Shown here: positions 15,503-24,664 of the stretch, piece by piece
Layout: every line of letters begins with the position of its first letter
Position numbering within the stretch: the first letter of the stretch is position 1
Assembly (NCBI GenBank): GCA_020851835.1
Contig: JADZBZ010000209.1
Coordinates: 1-30,323 of the forward strand
Source of the DNA: Acidobacteriota bacterium
Lineage (GTDB): Bacteria > Acidobacteriota > Vicinamibacteria > Vicinamibacterales > UBA2999
DNA length: 30,323 nucleotides
Direction: 5' to 3'
Made by a program: the position numbers and the translations under genes
Notes under the pieces: model-generated
The model's database searches: none
Seen by the model: only the letters and a program-made list of their open reading frames with translations
Told to the model about the DNA's origin: nothing

Positions 15503-16876
15503 ACCCGTGGCGTCCGCCTCGTCGGCCAGCCGCCGGACCTCCTCCTTGAACCGCCGTCCGCGGTCCGCGTAATCCACGAACATGTCGAAGCTCGCGCACG
15601 CCGGCGCGAGCAGCACGATCCCGTCGGGCCGCGCCAGCCTCCACGCCAGCCGCACGGCGTCGGCCATCGACGCCGCCTCGACGACGGGCACCGCCGCCTC
15701 GAGCGCTTCCCGCACCAGGGGGCGCGCGTCGCCGATCGCCACCACCGCCCGCCCGTGACGCGCCAGCGGCGCCGCCAGGTCGGCCAGGTTGCCGCCCTTG
15801 AACCGGCCGCCGACAATCGCGACCACCGACGAGAAGCTCTCGATCGACCGCGCGGCGGCATCCACGTTGGTGGCCTTCGAATCGTTGACGAAGCGCACGC
15901 CCCCCACCGTCGCCACCGGCTCCATGACGTGCTCGAGACCGGCGAACCCCTCGAGCCCTTGCGCGATGGCCGCGCCCTGGGCGCCGGCCAGAGTGGAAAT
16001 GGCCGTTGCGGCGACGACGTTGCTCAACAGGTGGCGGCCCGGGACGCGCACCGCCGACAGGGGCACGAGCGGCACTTCACCCTCGGAGGTGCGGTGCCAC
16101 AGGCAGCCGCGGTCCGTATAGAAGGCCACCGCCCTCGCCGACGGATCCACGCCGTACCGCACCTGCGCCGCGCGGCTGGCCGCCGCGAGTCGAACCGCCT
16201 CGGGGCTTTCGGCGTTCACCACGGTCCAGTCGGCGCCGGTCTGGTTGGCGAACACGCGGGCCTTGGACGCGGCATACGCCTCCACGGTGGGGTGGCGGTC
16301 GAGGTGGTCGGCCGAAACGTTGAGGAGCGCGGCAATCCATGGGTGGAAGCGGTCGGTGGCTTCTAGCTGGAAGCTGCTCGCCTCGACGACGTGCACGGTG
16401 TCGGCGGTGGAGTCGTCCACCTGGGCACTGAGCGGCACGCCGATGTTGCCGCCAACCAGCACGCGCCGACCCGCCGCCTCGAGCATACGGCCGACCAGCG
16501 TGGTCGTCGTGGACTTGCCTTTGGTGCCCGTGATGGCCACGAGCGGACCGCGCAGCCAGCGCGACGCCAGCTCGAGCTCGCCCACCACCGGCACGCCGGC
16601 GGCCCGCGCGCGTGCCACTTCTGGCAGGTCGAGGGGGACGCCCGGGCTCGTCACCACGAGGTCGGCGCCTTCGAACGACCCGATGTGGTGCCCGCCGAGT
16701 TCCAGCACCACGCCCGCCTCGATCAGGGCCGGCGCCTCGGCGATGGCGTCCTTGCGGTCGGTCAGGGTGACCCGCGCGCCCCGGCGCGCCAGCAAGGCGG
16801 CCGCCGCGACGCCGCTGCGGGCCGCACCGACCACCAGCACGCGCTGGCCGCTCACCGAGAAGTCCTGCGCCATCAT
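15494..16876 (-). CDS. murD: UDP-N-acetylmuramoylalanine--D-glutamate ligase MurD
   Basis: Adds D-Glu to UDP-MurNAc-L-Ala using ATP. 460 residues. Motifs: N-terminal VLVVGAARSGVAAAALLARRG, VVTSPGVPLDLPEV, the P-loop AITGTKGKSTTTT (114-126), ASSFQLE, the NVSADHLDRH metal/ATP region, FVNDSKATNVDA and LLAPACASFDMF, typical of MurD. The ATG at 16876 overlaps the mraY stop by four bases (ATGA); a second ATG follows immediately. The extreme C-terminus (about the last three codons and the stop) lies in the arm of a long inverted repeat, so the end of the protein may have been reset by that element. Confidence 0.96.
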   Translation of the reverse strand: MMAQDFSVSGQRVLVVGAARSGVAAAALLARRGARVTLTDRKDAIAEAPALIEAGVVLELGGHHIGSFEGADLVVTSPGVPLDLPEVARARAAGVPVVGELELASRWLRGPLVAITGTKGKSTTTTLVGRMLEAAGRRVLVGGNIGVPLSAQVDDSTADTVHVVEASSFQLEATDRFHPWIAALLNVSADHLDRHPTVEAYAASKARVFANQTGADWTVVNAESPEAVRLAAASRAAQVRYGVDPSARAVAFYTDRGCLWHRTSEGEVPLVPLSAVRVPGRHLLSNVVAATAISTLAGAQGAAIAQGLEGFAGLEHVMEPVATVGGVRFVNDSKATNVDAAARSIESFSSVVAIVGGRFKGGNLADLAAPLARHGRAVVAIGDARPLVREALEAAVPVVEAASMADAVRLAWRLARPDGIVLLAPACASFDMFVDYADRGRRFKEEVRRLADEADATGKQ

Positions 16877-17958
16877 CTGAGCTTCAGGGACGTGAGGCTG
16901 AAGAGCGCGAAGATGATGGCGACGATCAGGAATCGCGCGATCACCTTCGGCTCCTGCCAGCCGATGAGTTCGAAGTGGTGGTGCAGCGGAGCCATCTTGA
17001 ACACCCGCCGGCCGGTGAGCTTGAACGAGGCGACCTGGATGACGACCGAGGCCGCCTCCAGGACGAAGACGCCGCCGACCAGGACGAGCAGGATCTCCTG
17101 CTTGATGAGGATGGCCACGGTCCCCAGCGCGCCGCCCAATGCGAGCGAGCCGACATCGCCCATGAAAATTTCGGCGGGATGCGCGTTGTACCAGAGAAAG
17201 CCGAGGCTCGCGCCCACCAGGGCGCCGCAGAACACGGTGAGCTCGGCCGCGGGCGCGAACCGCACGAGCAGCAGGTACTCGGCGAAGACCCGATGGCCGG
17301 TGACGTAGGCCAGGGCCGTGAGCGTGGCGGCTGCCACCGCGAAAGTGCTGATGGCGAGCCCGTCGAGCCCGTCGGTCAGGTTGACGGCGTTGCTCCAGGC
17401 CACCAGCACGAAGACGGCAAAGGGCACGTAGAACCAGCCGAGATCGGGGATGAGCTGCTTGAAGAACGGGAAGATCAGGCGGGTGTTGTACAGATCTTTC
17501 GACGCCAACCACATCAGGACGAGGCTCACGATCAGGGCCGTCAGGATCTGGAGGCCGAACTTGTAGCGGGGCGCGAGTCCGCCCGACGAGCGCCTCGTGA
17601 TCTTGAGGAAGTCGTCCAGGAAGCCGATGCCGCCGAATGCGGCCGTGGTCATCACCGCAATCCACACGTACACGTTGGTCAAGTCCGCCCACAGCAGCGT
17701 GGGCCCGAGCGCCGCGGCGAGGATCAGCAGCCCGCCCATCGTGGGCGTGCCGGCCTTGGCCTTGTGCGACTGCGGGCCTTCCTGCCGGATGACCTGCCCG
17801 ATCTGGAACTCGCGCAGCCGCCGAATCAGCCACGGTCCCATCGCGAGGCTGATGGCCAGCGCCGTCAGACTCGCGGCCGCGGTTCTGAACGTGATGTAGC
17901 GCACCACGTTGAACACGGGCACCTGCGGGATGAACGAGACCAGGAGGTGGTAGAGCAT
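16873..17958 (-). CDS. mraY: Phospho-MurNAc-pentapeptide transferase MraY
   Basis: Transfers phospho-MurNAc-pentapeptide to undecaprenyl phosphate, making lipid I. 361 residues, about ten membrane segments. Diagnostic sites: GTPTMGG near the N-terminal third, the DDFLK pair, NAVNLTDGLDGLA, the Mg-binding Asp in FMGDVGSLALGG, and the HHH cluster in MAPLHHHFELIGWQE. The ATG at 17958 comes one base after the murF stop. The gene overlaps murD by four bases. Confidence 0.97.
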   Translation of the reverse strand: MLYHLLVSFIPQVPVFNVVRYITFRTAAASLTALAISLAMGPWLIRRLREFQIGQVIRQEGPQSHKAKAGTPTMGGLLILAAALGPTLLWADLTNVYVWIAVMTTAAFGGIGFLDDFLKITRRSSGGLAPRYKFGLQILTALIVSLVLMWLASKDLYNTRLIFPFFKQLIPDLGWFYVPFAVFVLVAWSNAVNLTDGLDGLAISTFAVAAATLTALAYVTGHRVFAEYLLLVRFAPAAELTVFCGALVGASLGFLWYNAHPAEIFMGDVGSLALGGALGTVAILIKQEILLVLVGGVFVLEAASVVIQVASFKLTGRRVFKMAPLHHHFELIGWQEPKVIARFLIVAIIFALFSLTSLKLR

Positions 17959-17959
17959 G

Positions 17960-19360
17960 TCAGGCGCAGACGGCCACCAGCCGGTCCACCACGAGGTCGG
18001 TTTTCACTCCGCGCGATCCCTTTACGAGCACCACGTCCCCCGGCGCCACGGCCGCGGCCATCAGCTCGGCCGCCTCGGCGCTCGAGTCGGCGTGCCGCAC
18101 CGACGAGGGCGCCAGTCCGGCGGCGACGGCCGCCCGGCCCATCGCGCGCGCGGCCTCGCCGCCCACCGTGATCAGCAGGCCGAGCCCGGCCTCCGCCGCG
18201 GCCCGTCCACCCGCTTCGTGCAACGCGACGGCACGGTCCCCGAGCTCGAGCATCTCCCCCAGCACCGCCACGCGCCGGTGCCCCTGCCGCTCGCGAGACA
18301 GCGTCTCGAGCGCCTGGCGCAGGGCCGAGGGGCTCGAGTTGTAGCTGTCGTCCACGACGGTCACGTGCCCCGAGAGCCGCAGCACCTCGCCTCGCCGCCG
18401 CGCGGGCCGGAGCGCGGCCACACCTCCGACGATCTCGTCCAGCCCCACGCCCAGCTCGGTCGCCACCGCCGTGGCGCACAGCACGTTGGCGAGGTTGCCG
18501 CGGCCGTACAGCGGCACCTGCAGCTCCATTTCGCCAACCCTGGTCGTCACGGTGGCTCGCGTGCCCTCGAGACCCATTTCCTCCACGGCGACGGCGCGTA
18601 CGTCGGCGCCAGGAGCGCACCCGAAGGTCACGACCCGGCCGGGAAAACCCGCCGCTCGCGCCATCACGCGCGGATCGTCGGCGTTGCCGACGAAAAGCGT
18701 GTCGGGGCCCGCCGCGTCGAGAATTTCGCCCTTCGCGTCCGCCAGGGCCTCGACGCTGCGGAAGTGCCCGATGTGGGCATCGCCGACGTTGGTCCACACG
18801 CGGACATCCGGCTCGGCGATGCCGACGAGCGCCCGGATCTCTCCCGCATGGTTCATCCCGAACTCCATGACCGCCACATCGGCTCCGTGCCGCAACCCCA
18901 GCAGCGAGAGCGGAAGCCCGAGGTGGTTGTTGAGGTTTCCCGGGTTCTTCACCACCGAGAACCGCCCCTCGAGCAGCGTTGCCATCGCCTCCTTGGTCGT
19001 CGTCTTCCCCGCGCTGCCGGTAATGGCCACGACCCGCGCCCCGGACCGCCGGCGCACCGCCCGCGCCACGTCCTGCAGTGCTCTCGTCGTATCGGCCACC
19101 TCCACCACGGTGGCGCCGGCCACCGCCGCCGCCACCCGCTCGCTCACCACCACCACCGCCGCGCCCCGTGCGGAGGCGTCCCCGACGAACGCATGGCCGT
19201 TCCGCGCCGCGACGATGGCGAAGAACGCCTGCCCGGGCTCGATCGTTCGGGAGTCGATCGAAAACCCGCCCGGCGTCACCGCCGGATCACCGGCCACGAT
19301 CCGCCCGCCACTCATGGCCGCGACCTCCGCTGCGGTCAGCGGCACCCGGACGCCCGCCAC
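17960..19360 (-). CDS. murF: UDP-MurNAc-tripeptide--D-alanyl-D-alanine ligase MurF
   Basis: Adds D-Ala-D-Ala to complete the UDP-MurNAc-pentapeptide. 466 residues. Motifs: FSIDSRTIEPGQAFFAI (N-terminal UDP-substrate domain), P-loop AITGSAGKTTTKE (112-124), VKNPGNLNNHLGLPLSLL, EFGMNHAGEI, TNVGDAHIGHF, DDSYNSSPSALRQAL and LVKGSRGVKTD, together specific to MurF. The GTG start shares one base with the murE stop (TAGTG), so it should be coupled to murE. The D-Ala-D-Ala ligase that makes its substrate is not in this window. Confidence 0.96.
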   Translation of the reverse strand: MAGVRVPLTAAEVAAMSGGRIVAGDPAVTPGGFSIDSRTIEPGQAFFAIVAARNGHAFVGDASARGAAVVVVSERVAAAVAGATVVEVADTTRALQDVARAVRRRSGARVVAITGSAGKTTTKEAMATLLEGRFSVVKNPGNLNNHLGLPLSLLGLRHGADVAVMEFGMNHAGEIRALVGIAEPDVRVWTNVGDAHIGHFRSVEALADAKGEILDAAGPDTLFVGNADDPRVMARAAGFPGRVVTFGCAPGADVRAVAVEEMGLEGTRATVTTRVGEMELQVPLYGRGNLANVLCATAVATELGVGLDEIVGGVAALRPARRRGEVLRLSGHVTVVDDSYNSSPSALRQALETLSRERQGHRRVAVLGEMLELGDRAVALHEAGGRAAAEAGLGLLITVGGEAARAMGRAAVAAGLAPSSVRHADSSAEAAELMAAAVAPGDVVLVKGSRGVKTDLVVDRLVAVCA

Positions 19361-20868
19361 TACACCGCCTTCGATCGCTGCGCCTGCCGCTTCGACAGCG
19401 CAGCGCGCGCCACGGCGACGTCGTCGAAGGGCAACACGCGATCGCCAGTCTGCTGGTACTTCTCGTGGCCCTTGCCCGCCACGAGAATCACGTCGCCGGC
19501 GCCGGCCATCGCGATCGCGCGCTCGATGGCCTCGGCCCGGTCCACCTCCGACAGCACCTCGGCGCGTCGCCCCGCCTGCCCTCCCGGGGTGATGCCACGG
19601 CCGACGTCCTCGATGATACGGGCCGGATCCTCGCTGCGCGGGTTGTCCGAGGTGATGATCACGACATCGCTCAGCCGCGCGGCCACCATTCCCATGAGCG
19701 GCCGCTTCGTGCGGTCGCGGTCGCCGCCGCAGCCAAAGACGGCGATCAGGCGCGAGGTGGTCAGGGGCCGCGCCGTCTCGAGCAGATTGCGCAGGGCATC
19801 GTCGGTGTGCGCGTAGTCCACGACCACGGTCACGTCGTCGGCGGGAGAGGATGCCACCTCGAAGCGACCTGGCACGCCGGGGAGCGCCTGAATGCCCTCG
19901 GCAATCGCGGCGAGCGGCAGATCGAGCGCGACCGCGGTGGCGGTCGCGGCAAGGATGTTGTACACGTTCGGCCGGCCGACCAGCCGCGAGCGAATGGCGA
20001 CGCCGCCGCGAGGCGTCCGGACGTCGAGGGTGAGACCCTCGAGGCCGATGGTGGGCGGGCGCGACGTCACGTCCGCAGGCTGTGAGATGCCGTAGGTCAC
20101 CGGGCGGCGGCAGGCGCTCACCAGAGCGGCGGCGCGCGGGTCATCGGCATTGATGATGCCGGGGGCGTCGTCCTCGAGCATCTCGAACAGCCGGCGCTTG
20201 GCCGCGAAGTAGTCTTCCATGTCCGCGTGGAAGTCCAGGTGATCGCGGGTCAGGTTGGTGAAGACCGACGCGGCGAAGCGCATCCCGTCCACCCGCTTCA
20301 GCGCGAGAGCGTGCGAGGACACCTCCATCACCGCCGACCGGCAGCCCTGCTCGATCATCTCGGCCAGCAGGTGCTGCACGTCGGGCGCCTCCGGCGTCGT
20401 ACGGGCGGCCTCGCGCTCCTCGCGGCCAATGCGGTAGGTGACCGTGCCCATCACGCCGGCCGGCAGCCCGGCCGCGTCGAGTACGGCCGCCAGCAGGTAG
20501 GCCGTGGTGGTCTTGCCGTTGGTGCCCGTCACGCCAATGACCGGCATGCGGCGGCTGGGCTGTCCGTAGAAGCGGTCGGCGAGCAGGGCCAGGGCGAGGC
20601 GGGCGTCGGCGGTTTCGAGCCACGGCACCTCGATGCCGTCCGGGCGGGCCGACTCGGCGACCACCGCCACCGCACCGCGCGACACGGCCTGCGCCGCAAA
20701 GGCCCTCCCGTCGGCCTTGAGGCCGCGCAAGGCGACGAAGAGGGCGCCCGGTATCACCCGGCGCGAATCGAAGGCGATCGCGGCGAGGGGCGTAGCCGGA
20801 TCCCGGCCGGCGAGCGCCCGATCGCCGTCCGGAGACCCGGCGATTGCCAGGGCATCGGCCAGGGTCAC
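19360..20868 (-). CDS. murE: UDP-MurNAc-L-Ala-D-Glu--meso-diaminopimelate ligase MurE
   Basis: Adds the third stem-peptide residue. 502 residues. Motifs: N-terminal FDSRRVIPGALFVALRG, P-loop VTGTNGKTTTAYL (113-125), EVSSHALAL, TNLTRDHLDFH and the C-terminal VFGCGGDRDRTKRPLM. D408-N-P-R411 (SDNPRSEDP) is the motif that selects meso-diaminopimelate over lysine, so the organism should have A1-gamma type peptidoglycan. The GTG at 20868 forms a GTGA overlap with the ftsI stop; longer readings upstream to 21696 are the shadow of ftsI. Confidence 0.97.
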   Translation of the reverse strand: MTLADALAIAGSPDGDRALAGRDPATPLAAIAFDSRRVIPGALFVALRGLKADGRAFAAQAVSRGAVAVVAESARPDGIEVPWLETADARLALALLADRFYGQPSRRMPVIGVTGTNGKTTTAYLLAAVLDAAGLPAGVMGTVTYRIGREEREAARTTPEAPDVQHLLAEMIEQGCRSAVMEVSSHALALKRVDGMRFAASVFTNLTRDHLDFHADMEDYFAAKRRLFEMLEDDAPGIINADDPRAAALVSACRRPVTYGISQPADVTSRPPTIGLEGLTLDVRTPRGGVAIRSRLVGRPNVYNILAATATAVALDLPLAAIAEGIQALPGVPGRFEVASSPADDVTVVVDYAHTDDALRNLLETARPLTTSRLIAVFGCGGDRDRTKRPLMGMVAARLSDVVIITSDNPRSEDPARIIEDVGRGITPGGQAGRRAEVLSEVDRAEAIERAIAMAGAGDVILVAGKGHEKYQQTGDRVLPFDDVAVARAALSKRQAQRSKAV

Positions 20869-22874
20869 TGCGGCACCCCGGCCACCATCGCCGGCGGCGG
20901 ATTGCGGTCGAGGACGAGCGTGCAGGCCGAGCCTTGCTCCACCGGCGCGCCGGCCGGCGGCTGCTGGGCGACGACCACGCCAGTGCCCCGCGTGCGCGGG
21001 GTCAGCCCGAGCCGCGCCAGCTCGCGAGTGGCCTCGCGCGCCCCGAGTCCGCGAAGGTCGGGCAGCGTGAGGTCTGCAGGCCCGCCGGCGGAGGCGGGCA
21101 GCACGCGCGGTCCGAGGCGGCGGGCCGGTGCGGCATCGTGAGCCGCGCGGCGGGTGACGATCACGGGCGGAGCCGGATTCACCGTGGGCGCCACGCCGAG
21201 GTACCGCAGGGCGTCCTCGGCAATGCGCTGGAAGATGGGGGCGGCCACGACGCCGCCGGTATCGGGCCCAGCGCTGGGCGAGTCGATCATGACGATGATC
21301 GCGAGGGCGGGTTTCTGTGAGGGTACGAAGCCCACGAACGAGACGTTCTGCTGGCTGGCCGAGTAGCGCCCGTTGACCAGCTTGTCGGCGGTGCCCGTCT
21401 TGCCGGCGACCGTGAAGCCCGCGATCTTCGCGCGCGTGGCCGTACCTCGCTCGACCACCGCCTCCATGATCGACGTGAGGGTGGCGGCCGTCTCGGGCGT
21501 GATCGCCTTGCGTACGGCGTTCGGCGTGGTGAGCGTGCGCGTCCCGTCGCGCGTAATGGCGCGCACCAGGCGCGGTTCGTACAAGGTGCCGCCATTGGCC
21601 ACGGCGCTGGCGGCGGTCACCATCTGCAGCGGCGTCACGCCCACCTGGTAGCCCATCGACACCGATGCGAGCGCGCTGTCGTTGAGCTTCGCCCACACGA
21701 TGCCCGCACTCTCGCCCTGGAAGTCGCGCGAGGTCGGGCGGCCGAATCCGAAGCGGCGCACGTAGAGGCCCATGCGCTCGGCTCCCACGCGAGATCCGAT
21801 CTTGATGGCGCCGACATTGCTCGACTTCACCAGCACGTCGGTGAACGACAACGGAGCGTAGCGGTGCATGTCGCGAATGACCCGTCGGCCGAAGCGGATC
21901 TGCCCGGCGCTGACGTCGATCATCTCGGAGGTGTTGAAGAGGTGCTCCTCGAGCGCGGCCGACGCGGTGACGATCTTGAAGGTCGAGCCCGGCTCGTACA
22001 GATCCTGGATGGCCAGATTGCGGCGGGCCGACTCCGGCGCCTCGCCGTAGGCGTTCGGGTTGAACGTCGGCCAGTTGGCCATCGCCAGGATCTCGCCCGA
22101 GTTCGGGTCCATGATGACGGCCGTGCCCGCCGAGGCGCCGTGCTCGCGCACGCCGGCGCGCAGTTCGCGCTCGGCGATGTACTGCAGTTGGAGGTCGACG
22201 GTGAGCTCGATCGAGCCGCCCGCGGTGGGCGAGCGCTCGAGACGGCTGAACGCGCGGCCCCGGCCGTCGGTCTGCACGAGCACGGTGCCTTCGCGCCCGC
22301 GCACCGTCTTGTCGTAGGCCGCCTCGATGCCGCCCAGCCCGTTGTTGTCGAGGCCGGCGTAGCCGATCAGGTGCGACGCGAGCTCGCGGTTCGGGTAGAA
22401 CCGCTTGCTCTCCTTCATGAAGCCGACGTTGTCGAGGTCGAGCGCGGCCACCCGCTGGGCCTCGGCCGGTTTGACGCGGCGCTTGACGAACACGAACTCG
22501 CGCTGCGGGCGGGCCAGCCGGGCCGTCAGCGCCACCTGCTCCTTCCTGTCGCAGTCGTCGAGCGCCCGGCAGAGGCGCGCCGCCACGTCGGAGGCATCCG
22601 TGATGCCGGACGGCACGGCGTAAATCGTGTCCGCATCCACGCTGAACGCCAGCAACCTGCCGTTGCGGTCGTAGATCTCACCGCGCTTGGCCGGCGCCGT
22701 CACGGTGCGGTTGTGCTGGCGGTCGGCGCGCGCCACGAGATCGGCGTGGCTGATGACCTGGAGGAAGACCAGCCGCGCGACGATGGCGACGGCCCACAGG
22801 GCGAACGCGCCGGCCAGGACAACCAGCCGGCTCTTGTGGGTCTGGCGCCACGCGTGAGCGGGGAGTTCGGCCAC
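20865..22874 (-). CDS. ftsI: Septal transpeptidase FtsI/PBP3 with C-terminal PASTA domain
   Basis: Class B penicillin-binding protein that cross-links septal peptidoglycan with FtsW. 669 residues: cytoplasmic tail, one membrane segment (about 18-40), pedestal domain (from RGEIYDRNGRLLA), and the transpeptidase domain with S297-T-F-K300 (nucleophile motif), S351-S-N353 and K492-T-G-T. A single PASTA domain (about 602-664, LPDLRGLGAREATRELARLGL...QQPPAGAPVEQGS) follows. A PASTA tail is common in Gram-positive class B enzymes such as SpoVD and less usual in diderm FtsI. The GTG start has GGAGG six bases upstream (22885-22881), so the open frame reaching 23192 is not used. It lies 17 bases after ftsL. 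Confidence 0.95.
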   Translation of the reverse strand: MAELPAHAWRQTHKSRLVVLAGAFALWAVAIVARLVFLQVISHADLVARADRQHNRTVTAPAKRGEIYDRNGRLLAFSVDADTIYAVPSGITDASDVAARLCRALDDCDRKEQVALTARLARPQREFVFVKRRVKPAEAQRVAALDLDNVGFMKESKRFYPNRELASHLIGYAGLDNNGLGGIEAAYDKTVRGREGTVLVQTDGRGRAFSRLERSPTAGGSIELTVDLQLQYIAERELRAGVREHGASAGTAVIMDPNSGEILAMANWPTFNPNAYGEAPESARRNLAIQDLYEPGSTFKIVTASAALEEHLFNTSEMIDVSAGQIRFGRRVIRDMHRYAPLSFTDVLVKSSNVGAIKIGSRVGAERMGLYVRRFGFGRPTSRDFQGESAGIVWAKLNDSALASVSMGYQVGVTPLQMVTAASAVANGGTLYEPRLVRAITRDGTRTLTTPNAVRKAITPETAATLTSIMEAVVERGTATRAKIAGFTVAGKTGTADKLVNGRYSASQQNVSFVGFVPSQKPALAIIVMIDSPSAGPDTGGVVAAPIFQRIAEDALRYLGVAPTVNPAPPVIVTRRAAHDAAPARRLGPRVLPASAGGPADLTLPDLRGLGAREATRELARLGLTPRTRGTGVVVAQQPPAGAPVEQGSACTLVLDRNPPPAMVAGVPQ

Positions 22875-22880
22875 TGGAGT

Positions 22881-22885
22881 CCTCC
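22881..22885 (-). promoter_or_regulatory. Shine-Dalgarno GGAGG fixing the ftsI GTG start
   Basis: GGAGG on the minus strand lies six bases before the GTG at 22874 and decides against the much longer upstream reading frame. Confidence 0.8.
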
Positions 22886-22891
22886 GCGATC

Positions 22892-23287
22892 TCAGCGGAC
22901 CGCCACCACCGACTTGGCCGGGGGCGAGGGTGGCACGACGCGCTCGAGCACGATGGCATCCGCGGCGGCCGGCTCGACCATGCCGAGCCGGCCGGTCGCC
23001 AGCTTCTCGATTCGGGACGGAGCGCTCAGCGTCTCGATCTCGAGCCGGAGATGCCGGTTCACCTGGGCCTCGGCCGCGCGCTCGCGCTGCGCCTGCTCGA
23101 GCCGGTAGCCGTGGCGCAGCAGCTCGAAGTGCTCCCACGCGGAGACGAGCAGCACCAGCGCCAGCGCGACACCGATCCCGGCCGACTGCCACAGCTTACG
23201 ATGGCGTTGCTCGTCCACCTCGCGCACGATCGGGTTGTTGCGCACGTCCTTTCGGATGGCGTACTCGAATGACTCGGCCTGTTCCAT
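22892..23287 (-). CDS. ftsL: Cell division protein FtsL
   Basis: Small bitopic protein that pairs with FtsB/FtsQ and helps activate FtsWI. 131 residues: a charged cytoplasmic tail (1-35), one membrane segment (about 37-53, SAGIGVALALVLLVSAW), a periplasmic coiled coil (LEQAQRERAAEAQVNRHLRLEIETL), then the conserved SRIEKLATGRLGMVEP and a Pro-rich tail. Sequence similarity is low in this family, so the call rests on topology, the RIEKLATGRLGM block and position between rsmH and ftsI. The ATG at 23287 lies five bases after AGGAGG; the GTG just before it would leave only two. Confidence 0.92.
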   Translation of the reverse strand: MEQAESFEYAIRKDVRNNPIVREVDEQRHRKLWQSAGIGVALALVLLVSAWEHFELLRHGYRLEQAQRERAAEAQVNRHLRLEIETLSAPSRIEKLATGRLGMVEPAAADAIVLERVVPPSPPAKSVVAVR

Positions 23288-23292
23288 CACGC

Positions 23293-23298
23293 CCTCCT
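23293..23298 (-). promoter_or_regulatory. ftsL Shine-Dalgarno AGGAGG overlapping the rsmH stop
   Basis: AGGAGG begins at the last base of the rsmH TGA and leaves five bases to the ftsL ATG at 23287, supporting that start and coupling to rsmH. Confidence 0.7.
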
Positions 23299-24212
23299 CA
23301 TGCCGCGAGGCGCTCGACCCCGCGAAGTTTCGCGCTCCTGGCCCTGGGATTGGCCGCCACCTCCCCGGCGCCCGCCCCGATGGGTCGCTTCGTCAGCAGC
23401 CGCACCCGCGGCCGATCCCCGGAAGCCATGCCGCGGAACGCGTGCTTGATCACGCGGTCTTCCAGCGAGTGAAAGCTGATGACCGCGAGCCGACCGCCGC
23501 CGGGGCCGGCCGCCGCCCGCAGCCGGCTCACGGCCCCGTCGAGCGCCGCGTCGAGCCCGTCGAGTTCACCGTTCACCCAGATGCGCAGCGCCTGAAACGT
23601 CCGCGTCGCCGGATCGATCCGCTGCCACGGCCCGCCCACGGCGCGGCGCACGATGGCGGCCAGTTGTCCCGTCCGCTCAATCGGCGCGTCCTCGCGAGCC
23701 CTGACAATGGCCCGCGCCACGCGCCGCGATTTCCGCTCCTCGCCGAACCGGTAGATCACGTCGGCCAGCTCCGACTCGTCGACGGCGGCCAGCCGCTCGG
23801 CGGCCGTGGCGCCCTGCGACTGATCCATCCGCATGTCCAGCGGCTCGTCCCGGCGAAAACTGAAGCCGCGTCCGCCGGCATCGAGCTGCAGCGACGACAC
23901 GCCCAGGTCGAGCACGATCCCGTCCACCACGTCCACGCGCTGCGCGTCGAGCACGGCGCCCAGCGCGCGGTAGTCGGCGTGCACCAGCGTCACGCGGTCG
24001 CCGAATCGTTGAAGCGCCGCCCGCGCCGCCTGCAGCGCGTCGGGGTCGCGGTCGAGCCCAATCAGCCGGTCCGCCCCATCGTCGAGCAACATGCGTGCGT
24101 GGCCACCCAAGCCGACGGTGCCGTCCACGAACACCCCGCCGCGCGCCGGCTCCAACAGCGCCCCGACCTCGCCGACCATCACCGGGACGTGGTGCGTCCG
24201 TTCGTCCGCCAC
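23298..24212 (-). CDS. rsmH: 16S rRNA (cytosine1402-N4)-methyltransferase RsmH (MraW)
   Basis: Methylates N4 of C1402 in the decoding centre of 16S rRNA, using SAM. 304 residues. Motifs: HHVPVMVGEV at the start, the SAM-binding DGTVGLGGHARMLL, GLDRDPDAL, LDLGVSSLQLD, the RGFSFRRDEPLDMRMD segment, TFQALRIWVNGEL and the C-terminal ISFHSLEDRVIKHAF and NPRARSAKLRGVER. The GTG at 24212 comes three bases after the mraZ stop. The ftsL ribosome-binding site overlaps its stop codon. Confidence 0.97.
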   Translation of the reverse strand: MADERTHHVPVMVGEVGALLEPARGGVFVDGTVGLGGHARMLLDDGADRLIGLDRDPDALQAARAALQRFGDRVTLVHADYRALGAVLDAQRVDVVDGIVLDLGVSSLQLDAGGRGFSFRRDEPLDMRMDQSQGATAAERLAAVDESELADVIYRFGEERKSRRVARAIVRAREDAPIERTGQLAAIVRRAVGGPWQRIDPATRTFQALRIWVNGELDGLDAALDGAVSRLRAAAGPGGGRLAVISFHSLEDRVIKHAFRGMASGDRPRVRLLTKRPIGAGAGEVAANPRARSAKLRGVERLAA

Positions 24213-24215
24213 GTC

Positions 24216-24656
24216 CTAGATTCCGAAATCCGACAGCGCCCTGGCGTCCTCGTCGGTGAACGGCTCGCGGACCAGGCGGGCCACGAACCGATCGTGATTC
24301 CAGACCTCGAGGTAGTTCTGCTGCCCGAGCACGTCCACCTCGCCCGTCATCTGGGCGCTCTCGCGCAGCCGCAGCGGGATGATGACGCGCCCCTGGGGAT
24401 CGAGTTCGGAGACCTGGCCGAAGAAGTTCACGCGGTCGAGAAACTTCAGTCGCGCGGGGTGGGTGGAAGGCATCTGCGCGAGCCGGTGCTCGACGTCGAG
24501 CCAGATCGGCATCGGATAGATGCGGACGGACTCTCCCGACAAGCTCGTCACGAACAGGTCGCGGCCATGTGTATCCTGGATGACGGCACGAAACCCGTTC
24601 GGGACCTTGAGTCGGCCCTTGTCATCGATCTTCGCCGGCGAGTTCCCCCGGAGCAC
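24216..24656 (-). CDS. mraZ: Transcriptional regulator MraZ
   Basis: DNA-binding protein heading the dcw operon and its repressor where studied (E. coli). 146 residues with two AbrB/SpoVT-like half-domains, each with a signature: IDDKGRLKVP (about 9-18) and LDPQGRVIIPLRLRE (about 84-98). The start is set at the GTG at 24656 because it gives VLRGNSPAKIDDKGRL, matching the family start MFRG, and has GGAG eight bases upstream. An in-frame TTG at 24680 would add eight residues, but these lie inside a repeat array that looks regulatory and close to the predicted transcription start. First gene of the dcw operon. Confidence 0.95.
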   Translation of the reverse strand: MLRGNSPAKIDDKGRLKVPNGFRAVIQDTHGRDLFVTSLSGESVRIYPMPIWLDVEHRLAQMPSTHPARLKFLDRVNFFGQVSELDPQGRVIIPLRLRESAQMTGEVDVLGQQNYLEVWNHDRFVARLVREPFTDEDARALSDFGI

Positions 24657-24664
24657 GTCAGTAA

